Shown here one piece after another: positions 29,170 to 38,073 of a stretch of 43,504 bases of DNA. How positions within the stretch are numbered: position 1 is the stretch's first letter; each line of letters begins with the position of its first letter. A program made the translations under genes and the position numbers. The notes beneath the pieces are model-generated. The model was not told where the DNA came from. It did no database searches and saw nothing but the letters and a program-made list of their open reading frames with translations. Where the stretch lies: positions 1 to 43,504 of the IMG/VR virus record IMGVR_UViG_3300025132_000084; one strand, 5' to 3'. Origin of the DNA: a virus.

Positions 29170-31083
29170 ATGTTTTTAGAAATATCTAAAGATAAATCAT
29201 TTGATACTCTTATAAAAAGAGTTTCTTTAGATGAAAATACTAAAAAACTACTAGGCACATCGAGTAGGAACGAAATTATAAAATCTTTAGTTGAAAATAT
29301 GAATAGTGAAAATATCGCTATTTATAGAAAACTAATTTCAAAGGCAGAAGAAGAAGATAGAGAAGAACAAGAAGCAAGAGAGGAAGCAGAAGCGGCTTTT
29401 TCTGCCCAATTAGGAGGCCAAGGGTCTAGAGGAGAAGGAATTAGTCAAGCCGGAACCGATACTGAAGCATATGAATCAGAAGAATCAGAAGAAGTTGCTT
29501 CTAGTAAATTTGAATATAGCAGATTTAAATCTGTTAGACAAAGATATGTCACTCTAAAAAATGCACTACCAGCATTAGAACGTCTTGCGAAGGAAATAGA
29601 AATACAACCCTCTACCAAAAGCATACACACTTCCGGCTATGAATTCTTTAACGTAGATGATTATGATGGTCTTATTGGAAAAAATATGAAAAAGTCCAAT
29701 ACTATTATGGATGCTATGGAAATTATTTCTGAAAGTGAAAAAGGCCTACTTGACAAAACTGAGTATATTAAAAATGGAATTCTTGTTGCCATCTCTCCAC
29801 CTTTAAGAGCCGATAGAGCCACAGGAAAACCTAAAAGAGTTAAAAAATTAGATGATGTTGATGTTCAAGAAATTCAAACTAGGCTATTAGAAATAATGAA
29901 CAACACTTATTCTGTCGAAGGTCAAGAAGACATGACCTTTATGGATGCTTTTAAAAATATACATATTAATACCTTTAAGAAAACTCCTACTGCTAAAAGA
30001 GATACAAAATCTTATCTCTCTAGAGTGCAAAGAGCATTTAACAAAATTTCTGAAAAAGAATATGATGAAATGGGAAGCATAATGAAGGGACTACAAGAGG
30101 TACTAAAGGAACTAGAAAAACTAGGGAAGAATGATATAAGGTTAGTAGATAAAATAGCAGAATTAGAAGGCTATATGAAAAGCGATAATTTAGAAGATAT
30201 GATTGCTTATACTATTAACAATCTTCTTAGTAGCCTAAAGGAAATTAAAACTACTTACTATAAAGAAACCCCTACTGCGGAAAAGAAACCTATTGGCCAA
30301 TCAGTTGCTTATCGGAGAAAAGAAGACCCCACTACTGGAAAAGTCGGGCCAGAAGTAGGGGAAATTTTAGACCAAGTAGAAGAAATTTCTCAAAATAAAG
30401 AAAAATACAAGGATGAAACTATTCAAACAATACAAGAAGAATTAAGCGAAAACCAACAAAAATTAAAGGAAGTTAGAAGAGACATTAAATCTCTAATGTC
30501 TTACGTTCCATTCATTGAACAGACTATAACAATCATAAGAAAATTCAATAGGATAACCAAGCCAGATAAATCAGAACTTGCTAGATTAGAATCCATAGTT
30601 GAGACTCTAGAAGAAGATGACGAGGTAGATAATAAAGAACTTAAAAACGCTAAAGAACAAGTAGCGTTAGAGGAAAAATCCTTAGAAAGATATTTCACAT
30701 TAAGAAAAAGAATAAAACAGTTTGACGCTATGATTGGCGATATTAAAGATGAGTTTAGGAATTTAAATGTTTTATTAGAGCCTATAGAGGAAGGAAATGA
30801 AAAAGCCCTTCAAGATTTAGTTAGTTCAATATCCACCATGTTTATGTTTACACAAAAAGAAAAGAGAGCAGAGGCTCAATCTATTGTAGATGAAATAAAA
30901 GATGAATCTATCTCAGAAATGAATCCAAGAAGTAGAAAAAAGAAATACAAAAAAGTTACTTCTGTATCTATGGAACAATTGGATGAAATGTTGGAAGCAG
31001 CAGATGAAGCATATGAAGTTGTGGAAAAACTAGCGGAAAAAGTAAATGAGATGGAATCTTTATTAAGTGAAATAAAAGGGTGA
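29170..31083 (+). CDS. Large coiled-coil protein, unknown
   Basis: A 637-residue protein with long charged helices, an acidic Glu/Ser-rich linker at about 60-110 and coiled-coil-like repeats in the C-terminal third. ATG 29170 follows AAGGTGTTACT. No catalytic motif or membrane segment is visible. Located between portal and protease, it may be an internal core or ejection protein, by position only. Confidence 0.65.
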   Translation: MFLEISKDKSFDTLIKRVSLDENTKKLLGTSSRNEIIKSLVENMNSENIAIYRKLISKAEEEDREEQEAREEAEAAFSAQLGGQGSRGEGISQAGTDTEAYESEESEEVASSKFEYSRFKSVRQRYVTLKNALPALERLAKEIEIQPSTKSIHTSGYEFFNVDDYDGLIGKNMKKSNTIMDAMEIISESEKGLLDKTEYIKNGILVAISPPLRADRATGKPKRVKKLDDVDVQEIQTRLLEIMNNTYSVEGQEDMTFMDAFKNIHINTFKKTPTAKRDTKSYLSRVQRAFNKISEKEYDEMGSIMKGLQEVLKELEKLGKNDIRLVDKIAELEGYMKSDNLEDMIAYTINNLLSSLKEIKTTYYKETPTAEKKPIGQSVAYRRKEDPTTGKVGPEVGEILDQVEEISQNKEKYKDETIQTIQEELSENQQKLKEVRRDIKSLMSYVPFIEQTITIIRKFNRITKPDKSELARLESIVETLEEDDEVDNKELKNAKEQVALEEKSLERYFTLRKRIKQFDAMIGDIKDEFRNLNVLLEPIEEGNEKALQDLVSSISTMFMFTQKEKRAEAQSIVDEIKDESISEMNPRSRKKKYKKVTSVSMEQLDEMLEAADEAYEVVEKLAEKVNEMESLLSEIKG

Positions 31084-31088
31084 ATAAT

Positions 31089-31454
31089 ATGACATGGGAT
31101 TTTTATGGTGAAGGAAATAATTTTATTTTAAAGGAAAAGAAACAGGTTCCAAAAGAACTTTTAGATTCTTTAGATGCTAAAGGTAAAAAAAGATTAAAGA
31201 AAACATTACAGGCTGCTGAACCAACAGAATTTTTTGGTCAAGATTTTACTAAGTTAGGTGATTTAATTTCTACTCTTAAAGAATTAGATTTGATGAAATC
31301 AGATAAAAAACTCAATAAGAAAATAAAGTCTATGGATGAGAGAAACATTGATATTGTGGCTACTGCTACAAAACTCCGTAAGGAGTATGAATTGCTCTTT
31401 AGACAACTAAGAGATTTAGTTTATCCCGCAGGAAAAAAGGAGAGAAAGGAATGA
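31089..31454 (+). CDS. Small helical protein with divergent tag
   Basis: A 121-residue, Lys-rich helical protein. It begins MTWDFYGEGNNFILKEKK, where MTW and ILK are both present but separated by a longer insert than in the normal tag, so it is a doubtful member of the tagged set. ATG 31089 follows GGGTGAATAAT. It overlaps the next gene by 4 bp. Confidence 0.55.
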   Translation: MTWDFYGEGNNFILKEKKQVPKELLDSLDAKGKKRLKKTLQAAEPTEFFGQDFTKLGDLISTLKELDLMKSDKKLNKKIKSMDERNIDIVATATKLRKEYELLFRQLRDLVYPAGKKERKE

Positions 31455-31690
31455 GCGATAAAACCATTAATGAAGAACTACTTGAAATCATAAAGGCTTT
31501 GAGTGTTAAGATTGAGTCCTTGGAAAGAACTGTTTATTCTCAAGACAATTTGCTAATGAAGTCGGGGTATGTTGTTACCGAGACTCCCACTCCAGTAATT
31601 GATAATGTGATTGGCTCAAGTGTGGCTGATGTATCAACTATGGATTGGTCTGATATTCACAAAATGGTAGAAAATGCAGGGGGCCAATAA
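31451..31690 (+). CDS. Small protein ending in the scaffold-type tail MDWSDIHKM
   Basis: A 79-residue protein with an N-terminal coiled-coil helix (EELLEIIKALSVKIESLE), a short strand-rich middle and a C-terminal tail containing MDWSDIHKM. The scaffold encoded at 35075-35737 ends in MNWNDIHKM, so the two proteins share a nearly identical C-terminal peptide, and both resemble the N-terminal W-x-x-I-L-K tag. I infer that the tail binds the inner surface of the capsid protein. It starts by ATGA overlap. Confidence 0.65.
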   Translation: MSDKTINEELLEIIKALSVKIESLERTVYSQDNLLMKSGYVVTETPTPVIDNVIGSSVADVSTMDWSDIHKMVENAGGQ

Positions 31691-31691
31691 T

Positions 31692-31940
31692 ATGCCAGAA
31701 AGAGTAACAAAAGAAGAAAGAATTGTCAGCCTAACTATTGAAAAAGCAAGAAACGCAAAAGAATTACTGCATCAATCAATGTATGATAATAATCGTCTAC
31801 CAGATGAAAAAGATGACCGTATGGAAAAAGTCAAAGTTAAGCGACCCAAGGCTGAAAAGGATAAAACCAAAATTGAGAACAATGATGGGACTCATTCTGG
31901 TTACGGTAAAGGTGGGGAAACAACAGAATTCAAAGCCTAA
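31692..31940 (+). CDS. Small basic protein
   Basis: An 82-residue charged protein: a helical N-terminus, a Lys-rich middle (KVKVKRPKAEKDK) and a Gly-rich tail. The ATG at 31692 follows the TAA of the previous gene by one base, so it is likely co-translated; the frame open from 31674 has no better site. Function unknown. Confidence 0.55.
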   Translation: MPERVTKEERIVSLTIEKARNAKELLHQSMYDNNRLPDEKDDRMEKVKVKRPKAEKDKTKIENNDGTHSGYGKGGETTEFKA

Positions 31941-31957
31941 GTTGAAGAGGGTTTTGA

Positions 31958-34498
31958 ATGAAGTTAAGTTCTATTGAGAAGGATAAACAACCTTCCGAAG
32001 AAATACTTCGCTTATTTGAAAGGGTTAGAGTTGCATACCTTTCTGCAAGAAATGACCCTACTGAATATGGCGGGCGTTGGAGAAAAGCCATAGAAACGAT
32101 TAAACAAGTAGTAGAAGATATAGATGCTACCACTAATGAACTCAAAGACTATTTAGATTTTGATTTATTAGATATGAAAGAAAGTGGCGACCCATCTTCA
32201 CTTCAAGCACAGAAAATATTCGATGGAATAAAGGCAGTTAGATATTCTTCTGATTTAGTGGAAGACCCCTTCTCTAAAAGATTCAAAGGAAAAGTCCTAG
32301 AGTCTCTATTAGGTAATCCAGAAACTATGGTAAAATTTGTTCACTATGCTCTTAGAGAAAATGATAAAACTTTACCCGAAGAAATTTATGCGATTAAAGA
32401 TATGGAAATGGATGATATTACTGTAGGTCTTAAGGGGCTTGACCTAGAATCAGATGATATTGCCCTCTATATTATTGAACATTACGGGGATGGAAAAGAC
32501 TCGAAAGAGGTAGAAAAGAAAGTTAAATCTGCTATGGATATGTTAGAACTATTAATGTTATCTAAATATTCTGAAGAGGACTTAGAAGACTTAAAAGAAA
32601 TAGATGGGTTTAAAACTCAAAAAGAAAAAAAATCTTTAGAGATAAAAAAAGAAATAAAATCCCAAGAAGAAAAATCCCAGTCTGATTTTATTGTTCCAAA
32701 TAAACCAATGTATAGAATTTTCGACATAGGTGACATTAATGAATTAAAGGGCTTTAGTGGAGAATGGTTTATTCAAGAAAAATATGATGGTATGAGAATA
32801 CAATTACATAAAATAGACAATAATGTAAAGATTTATTCTTATAATAAAAAAGATATTACTGAAAAGTGTAAAGATATTGTTAAGGAATTAAAGAATAAAC
32901 AATTTGGTAGTTGTATTTTAGATGCAGAATTAATTTTATTTGATGGTGAAGAAGCCCTTCATAGAGCAGATACTATTGCTCATGTTTTTAAAAATAAATA
33001 CAAAGATGCTACATTAAAATGTCATGTCTTTGATATTATGCGACATGATGAACAAAATTTGTTAGATGAAGAATTAAGCGATAGAATGACTATAATGTTC
33101 AATAATTATTCTATGCATTCTGCTGACGTTCTAAACTTCCCATCAAAGAAAGATACTAGGCAAGCAGATAATCTAAAAGATGTAGAAGAATATTCTAAGA
33201 CTATTATGGAAATGCCTACTTCCGAAGGAGTAGTTATCAAAGACGCTACTTCTACATATTACTTAGGAACTAGAAAGAACCCAAAGTGGATAAAGTGGAA
33301 GAAGTTCGTAGACTTGGATGTTATTGTTTTAAATAAATCTAAGACTAAAAGCAATCTTTATTCCTATACTTTAGGAATTGGCCCAGTTGAAGAGGAAGGA
33401 AAATTTATCGAAGAATTCCAAGGCAATAAATATATGGATGTTGGTAAGGCTCTTAACACCAAAATAAATGTAGATATTGGAAGCATAATAAGAGTGAAGG
33501 TAGATGAAGTCAAAAAATCAGGAGAAAGATATACTTTATTTTCTGCTAAGGTAATAGAAGTGCCAGAAGTAGAACACCCTGATAAATTAGTTACTTTGGA
33601 ACTTCTTTCTCAAGATACTAAAAAATCATTAAACTATACAGTTGATGCTCTAAAGAAAGGAATTACTATAACAGACCATATACACGGAGAAACCACTATT
33701 ATTGTTAAGTCTGATTTGGATGGCTTTACCATATATGGTTTTGAAGAAAACAATTTAATGTCTAAAAATGCATTAAAGGATTTAGATATGTGGAAACAAC
33801 AAGTAGAGGAAATAATGAAAACAAAACAAAGTAAACTTACTGTTGCTATATTTAACTATTTGAAAGAAAATGGGGCTAAGACTCCTAAAGAATTACATAA
33901 TTATTTAGTAAAGGCCCACTCTTCTCTTTATGAAGATATATTAGAAAGCCAATATTCTAAACTTAAGAACTGGGCAGAAGAAAGAGATGGTATTTCTTTT
34001 GATTCAGATAAATTATTTGCAGAAGCAGATAAGATATACCAAGAAGATTCTATTAAGAAAGCCTATAAAACTCCAGAAGAATACCAACAAGGTGAATTCA
34101 AAATATATATGCGAAAAGATAACAATCTAAATATTGTTATGAAATTAGGAGATGAATCTATTAACTGGTTAGTAGATACTCAAGATGAAGAAGAAATATT
34201 TGATATGTTTGGTAAAGCAGGTAAATATCCTGCTGAAGTAGCAAAAAATATTGATAAAGAAAAGACAGTAGATACTGGAACTGTTAAATTAGGAATTCAA
34301 AGGCATGGCTATCATGAATATTTTTTAGAAGGCAACAAGTTTGAAACTAAACTTCATGTTCGGGTTTTACCAGTGAAAGGTGAAAGAATGTGGTTAGCAT
34401 GGACTGGTTATGAACAAAAACCAGCAGACAAAGAAGGAGATGACGGTATTTGGAATATTTATGAAGATAAGTTTAGTTCAATAGATATTCCACGTTAA
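31958..34498 (+). CDS. ATP-dependent DNA ligase with extra N- and C-terminal domains
   Basis: An 846-residue DNA ligase that seals nicks using ATP. The adenylation core has motif I EKYDGMR with the nucleophile Lys275, motif III-like DAELILFDG at 322-330, CHVFDIM near 355, motif IV EGVVIK at 423-428 and motif V WIKWKK at 444-449, followed by an OB-fold region to about 560. Residues 1-250 form a separate helical domain. The last 130 residues form another domain (KIYMRKDN to the end) that weakly recalls the phosphoesterase domain of bacterial LigD. It lies inside the morphogenesis operon, between coiled-coil genes and the protease, which is unusual for a replication enzyme. Confidence 0.88.
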   Translation: MKLSSIEKDKQPSEEILRLFERVRVAYLSARNDPTEYGGRWRKAIETIKQVVEDIDATTNELKDYLDFDLLDMKESGDPSSLQAQKIFDGIKAVRYSSDLVEDPFSKRFKGKVLESLLGNPETMVKFVHYALRENDKTLPEEIYAIKDMEMDDITVGLKGLDLESDDIALYIIEHYGDGKDSKEVEKKVKSAMDMLELLMLSKYSEEDLEDLKEIDGFKTQKEKKSLEIKKEIKSQEEKSQSDFIVPNKPMYRIFDIGDINELKGFSGEWFIQEKYDGMRIQLHKIDNNVKIYSYNKKDITEKCKDIVKELKNKQFGSCILDAELILFDGEEALHRADTIAHVFKNKYKDATLKCHVFDIMRHDEQNLLDEELSDRMTIMFNNYSMHSADVLNFPSKKDTRQADNLKDVEEYSKTIMEMPTSEGVVIKDATSTYYLGTRKNPKWIKWKKFVDLDVIVLNKSKTKSNLYSYTLGIGPVEEEGKFIEEFQGNKYMDVGKALNTKINVDIGSIIRVKVDEVKKSGERYTLFSAKVIEVPEVEHPDKLVTLELLSQDTKKSLNYTVDALKKGITITDHIHGETTIIVKSDLDGFTIYGFEENNLMSKNALKDLDMWKQQVEEIMKTKQSKLTVAIFNYLKENGAKTPKELHNYLVKAHSSLYEDILESQYSKLKNWAEERDGISFDSDKLFAEADKIYQEDSIKKAYKTPEEYQQGEFKIYMRKDNNLNIVMKLGDESINWLVDTQDEEEIFDMFGKAGKYPAEVAKNIDKEKTVDTGTVKLGIQRHGYHEYFLEGNKFETKLHVRVLPVKGERMWLAWTGYEQKPADKEGDDGIWNIYEDKFSSIDIPR

Positions 34499-34508
34499 TC
34501 TCATGTTC

Positions 34509-34516
34509 TTTATATA
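34509..34516 (+). promoter_or_regulatory. TATA box for protease/scaffold/capsid genes
   Basis: TTTATATA in the short gap after the ligase gene places transcription start near 34535-34540, just before the protease ATG at 34547. A dedicated promoter would allow higher expression of scaffold and capsid protein than of the genes upstream. Confidence 0.5.
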
Positions 34517-34546
34517 GTAGATGGAAATTAGGGAGGATTGAAGAAA

Positions 34547-35737
34547 ATGAATGTTCTTCTCAAAAGAGACACAAATGAGTTTCAAATATTAAAAAGCGAT
34601 GAATTAATGATTGGAGGATATGCAAGTATAGAAATCGTAGACAAACAAAACGATTTAATTACCCTTAAAGCATTAAATGAAGCAGTAAAAAAATATATGG
34701 AGAATCCAAAATTTAGAAATGTAATGACAAATCATTCAAATGTCCAAGTTGGAGAAGTAGTAAAATCATATCGAGATAAAACTGGGAGGTTATGGAAAAC
34801 AGAAGTAGATGATGTTGGCTTCTTTGTTGTAATTAAACTCCGTGACGATATAGAAAAAGCAAAAGAAATTAATAGAGGCATCAGAAAAGGTTCATTGAGG
34901 AGTTTTAGTATCGGAGGACAGGCAATACAAAAAGTAAAGAAAAGCCATCCAGAATTAGGACAATACAATGAAATAAGCAAACTAGAATTACATGAGGTTA
35001 CAATCTGTGAAAAAGGAATAAACCCTGAAGCAAAGTTTGACATTCTAAAACAAGAAAAAAATAAGGTGAAAAATATGACAAAATTAGAAAAAGCACTTGA
35101 GGAATTGGATTCATTGATGAATGAAGTCAATGCCTTGAGGAAGGAAGAAGAAAAGAAAGACGGAGAGATGTTGGATATGCCAGAAAAAGAAAGCATGGAA
35201 ATGGAAGACGAGACAATGTTGGAAGAGGAAAAAGGCATGGGCGAATACATAGATGCAGAGACAAAAGCAGTTGTTTCTACTCTAGATGGAGCCGGTGTTG
35301 AAATCGGAGAGCCAGCAGACAGAGTTGTTGTTGACAATGGAAAGCCTAAAGCAACTGATATGCCAGTTGTAAAGGCTTTTGATTCCAACGAATTCTCTAC
35401 ACTTGACCTTTCCAACGAAAACATCGAGAAAGCATATGAAGCATTCCGTCAAGAACAACTAGAGAAATTGGCCTACGATAATCTACAAAAGACATTTGAA
35501 AGCCGATTCGCAAAAGAAGTTACTTCTAGAGAAGAACTGTTGGCAAAGGCTGAATATGATGCTGCTAGTGAAATTGCTTCCCTCAAGGAAGAATTTACAC
35601 AATTGCGAAAGTCTCTAACTACTGAAAAGGAAACAATCCTAAAAGCACAAGAAGAGGCTCAAGTTACACTCCCTTCATTGGATGAAATTGCAGATATGAA
35701 CTGGAATGACATTCATAAAATGGCAGGAGGAATTTAA
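34547..35737 (+). CDS. Prohead protease fused to scaffold
   Basis: A 396-residue protein. The N-terminal 165 residues match the HK97-type (S78) prohead serine protease pattern: a GGYASIEIVD strand, His63 in MTNHSNVQVGE and Ser121 in RSFSIGG as the likely catalytic pair, and an LHEVTICEKGINP segment. It would cleave scaffold and capsid N-termini during maturation. The remaining 220 residues are acidic, coiled-coil rich and act as scaffold; they can also be made separately from ATG 35075. The C-terminus is MNWNDIHKMAGGI. ATG 34547 follows GGGAGGATTGAAGAAA. Confidence 0.85.
   Translation: MNVLLKRDTNEFQILKSDELMIGGYASIEIVDKQNDLITLKALNEAVKKYMENPKFRNVMTNHSNVQVGEVVKSYRDKTGRLWKTEVDDVGFFVVIKLRDDIEKAKEINRGIRKGSLRSFSIGGQAIQKVKKSHPELGQYNEISKLELHEVTICEKGINPEAKFDILKQEKNKVKNMTKLEKALEELDSLMNEVNALRKEEEKKDGEMLDMPEKESMEMEDETMLEEEKGMGEYIDAETKAVVSTLDGAGVEIGEPADRVVVDNGKPKATDMPVVKAFDSNEFSTLDLSNENIEKAYEAFRQEQLEKLAYDNLQKTFESRFAKEVTSREELLAKAEYDAASEIASLKEEFTQLRKSLTTEKETILKAQEEAQVTLPSLDEIADMNWNDIHKMAGGI
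35075..35737 (+). CDS. Nested scaffold protein (internal in-frame start)
   Basis: Inside the protease gene, in the same frame, AAGGTGAAAAAT precedes an ATG at 35075, a standard ribosome site for this window. Translation from it gives a 220-residue acidic, coiled-coil scaffold lacking the protease domain, the arrangement known for lambda C/Nu3 and several other tailed phages. It ends in MNWNDIHKM, the peptide shared with the gene at 31451, which I infer is the capsid-binding end. Production of the short form is inferred from the start site. Confidence 0.65.
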   Translation: MTKLEKALEELDSLMNEVNALRKEEEKKDGEMLDMPEKESMEMEDETMLEEEKGMGEYIDAETKAVVSTLDGAGVEIGEPADRVVVDNGKPKATDMPVVKAFDSNEFSTLDLSNENIEKAYEAFRQEQLEKLAYDNLQKTFESRFAKEVTSREELLAKAEYDAASEIASLKEEFTQLRKSLTTEKETILKAQEEAQVTLPSLDEIADMNWNDIHKMAGGI

Positions 35738-35738
35738 G

Positions 35739-37073
35739 ATGACAGGATATATTAACACAATTGCAGACTTAGAAGCACAAACATACGGATTTAGCCTTGG
35801 TGGAAGCAGTAATATGCTTTTGAAAACCGCAGGAGCGGTCACTGGTATTCATGGGGGCCATGATGCAGCAACTCAAACTTCCCCAACAACAGGTGTTGCA
35901 GGTAATCTTTACGGTGTTCTATACGGACAAAAAGTTTGGTCTATGCTAAACAGAGAAGTAAACGCACTCTCTGTTATGTCAAAAAGGCCATACACTTCAA
36001 GTGGTTGGAGAGTTCTATCAAAGCGACCTGCTGGTGGAACTGGTAACTTCCATAACTTTACTCAAACCGGAACTGATTTGGCTGGAACTGATGCTCCACG
36101 ATTAGACCATATTGGTGGTGTTCCAGAAAACGCTTCCCTATCTACAAGTGGAGATGGTTTGATTGCTATTGCTCCAGAATACTCTGTATTAAGCATGTCT
36201 CCAAAGACTGTTGCTCATCAATTCGATTTCAGCGAATTGGCAATGGAGATGGCACAAATTGATGACGGAATTGGTGACATTAGAGCGCAAATGAGAGAAG
36301 ATATGGGTAAGCATCACGCTGAATCTCAGAATCTAATGCTTGTTGCTCCATTGGAAGCATATCTACAAGCAGATAAATCAAATGCTGCTGCTAACATTGA
36401 AAGAAACTATACCTCTCTTTACAAGGTTATTTCTTCAAATGCTGAACTAGACCAAATGGACGCAGATAATTTCCCTGTTTCTTCAATCACAAACGATATT
36501 AGTGAAGCATACCACATTTACGGAACAAACCGTGACAGTGCTTCTTTCCTAGATTGCACTCTAGATTTCGGTGATGGATATGCAAGTGGAGACTCTAGAG
36601 CCTTTACCCTAACAATCATGAACAGTCTTTTGCGACAACTCCGTGAAAACGGTGGTTCACCAAAAGTTATTATGACTGGATATGACACAATTCAAACACT
36701 ATCTGACCTTCTACAATCCCAAGAGCGATTTATGGATAGAAAAGAAGTAGTTCCTACTGTTAACGGTGTTCGTGGAGTTAAAGGTGCAGAAGTTGGATTC
36801 CGTGTAGCAACTTATTACGACATACCAATGATTCCAGTTGTTTCAATGCAAAGCACATCTGCTGACTCTGGAACAATCAGTGACATGCTTTTCCTTGATA
36901 CTGACCATTTGTGGCTTGCAGTTATGAAACCAACTCAATACTTTGAAGATGGTATTAGCAACGGAAACCCATTCGGTGTTGGGCAACTTGGAAACAGAGC
37001 ATTGTATCGAACAATTGCAGAAGTAGGTTGTTCATACTTTAAAGGCCAAGGTAAAATTACCAACTTGAAGTGA
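35739..37073 (+). CDS. Major capsid protein (HK97 fold)
   Basis: A 444-residue protein placed right after the protease/scaffold gene, as in HK97-type viruses. It has a Gly/Ser/Thr-rich N-terminal part, long helix-forming stretch (FSELAMEMAQ through REDMGKHHAESQNLML, in parts), a P-domain-like region with PKVIMTGYDTI and RFMDRKEVVP, and a C-terminal PVVSMQ/FLDTDHLWLAV strand set typical of this fold. Codon use is richer in C-ending codons than in neighbours, as in highly expressed genes. ATG 35739 follows GCAGGAGGAATTTAAG; the earlier frame start at 35706 overlaps the scaffold tail. An N-terminal cleavage is possible but not predictable here. Confidence 0.88.
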   Translation: MTGYINTIADLEAQTYGFSLGGSSNMLLKTAGAVTGIHGGHDAATQTSPTTGVAGNLYGVLYGQKVWSMLNREVNALSVMSKRPYTSSGWRVLSKRPAGGTGNFHNFTQTGTDLAGTDAPRLDHIGGVPENASLSTSGDGLIAIAPEYSVLSMSPKTVAHQFDFSELAMEMAQIDDGIGDIRAQMREDMGKHHAESQNLMLVAPLEAYLQADKSNAAANIERNYTSLYKVISSNAELDQMDADNFPVSSITNDISEAYHIYGTNRDSASFLDCTLDFGDGYASGDSRAFTLTIMNSLLRQLRENGGSPKVIMTGYDTIQTLSDLLQSQERFMDRKEVVPTVNGVRGVKGAEVGFRVATYYDIPMIPVVSMQSTSADSGTISDMLFLDTDHLWLAVMKPTQYFEDGISNGNPFGVGQLGNRALYRTIAEVGCSYFKGQGKITNLK

Positions 37074-37083
37074 GGTGTTTTAA

Positions 37084-37677
37084 GTGACACACACAATTAC
37101 AATTTTAGCCGACCATAAAGGCTATACTACACCAAGGGTCAGTGGGGATGAATATTTTGTAGATGCGGTAATAGATGTAACATCTTATGCTGCTGCTCAA
37201 ACCACCCCTACAGTCACCTTTGCTGCTGGCACTACTAACAATATTACTGGTGATACGCTTGATGGTGTAACTTCTGGTCAGGAAATAACTATTGCCAGTG
37301 CTGCGACATCCTCAAATTCAGGAGCGCACAATGGTACGTTTATTGTTCTTGCTGGAAGTTCTTCTGTATCATTTACATTGACTAACTTGGATGGTAGTGC
37401 TTTTACTGCGGTTGCTGAAACTGATGACGAAATAACAGTTAGCCATACTAATGAAGTAATTAATGCATCTTCGTTTGGTCTTTCCACAATCAACAAGATT
37501 GAGGTGACTGGCAAAGAACTCATTACTTACGACGTATTGCCAAAAATCAGCGCTACTGGGGGCTATTTAACAGACTCTTCGTTTGAACTTAAAGCGGTAA
37601 CTAACTCTTCTGGAGCCGATGTTGCTAGAACAACCAACATTGGTGCAGTTAGAGTTAGAGTTTACGGTAATCTTTGA
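37084..37677 (+). CDS. Beta-rich virion protein, possible decoration protein
   Basis: A 197-residue protein starting at GTG 37084 after GAGGTGTTTTAA. Residues of about 40-120 are Thr/Ser/Gly-rich with alternating hydrophobic residues, like an immunoglobulin-type or Big-like beta domain that seems inserted between two shorter conserved-looking parts (start and last 70 residues). The position right after the capsid protein suggests a head decoration or fibre protein. A similar Thr/Ser-rich domain appears in the partial gene at the right end. Confidence 0.6.
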   Translation: MTHTITILADHKGYTTPRVSGDEYFVDAVIDVTSYAAAQTTPTVTFAAGTTNNITGDTLDGVTSGQEITIASAATSSNSGAHNGTFIVLAGSSSVSFTLTNLDGSAFTAVAETDDEITVSHTNEVINASSFGLSTINKIEVTGKELITYDVLPKISATGGYLTDSSFELKAVTNSSGADVARTTNIGAVRVRVYGNL

Positions 37678-37686
37678 GGTGAGCAA

Positions 37687-38025
37687 TTGCCTCAAGTTAC
37701 CTTAAGCCATAGAGCAAACATTAGTCGTCTTGATACGCCATATGGAGTAATTCGCAAAAGAGGTGCAATTAGCGTTTCTGCTGAATGGGCTTTAATGAGA
37801 ATAAAAGACAATAATCTAATGTTTGTCTTTGAAGAATCAGATAGAGAAGAAGTCTTAAGCACTGATGAAAAAACTCTAAAGTTGTTAAGTAGAGTCATGG
37901 GAGAGAATTTAGCAGACGCTACTTCTCTCTCAGACCTACTTCTTCCTAAGAAGAAAGGTGTTTCTAAACCTAAAGTTTCTAAACCAAAAAAGAAACCTCA
38001 GACTAAGAAAACCACCAAAGAGTAG
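37687..38025 (+). CDS. Small virion protein with basic tail
   Basis: A 112-residue protein from TTG 37687, preceded by TGAGGTGAGCAA. The N-terminal 90 residues are of mixed fold; the last 25 are Lys/Pro/Thr repeats like a flexible DNA- or capsid-binding tail (SKPKVSKPKKKPQTKK). By position a small head protein. Family unknown. Confidence 0.6.
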   Translation: MPQVTLSHRANISRLDTPYGVIRKRGAISVSAEWALMRIKDNNLMFVFEESDREEVLSTDEKTLKLLSRVMGENLADATSLSDLLLPKKKGVSKPKVSKPKKKPQTKKTTKE

Positions 38026-38073
38026 AGAAACTGTTAAGAGTCTTGGCTCATAACAATTAATTGAGGGAATACT

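Noticed and set aside
34732-35424. Long minus-strand open frame opposite the protease/scaffold gene
   Set aside because: It mirrors a highly charged, well-supported + strand gene; the Ser/Phe-rich translation is the usual antisense shadow of Glu/Lys codons, with no ribosome site.
37738-37745. CCATATGG inside the 37687 gene as a tenth repeat copy
   Set aside because: Flanking bases are G and A rather than A and T, there are no CAAAG/CTTTG arms, and it is inside a coding region.
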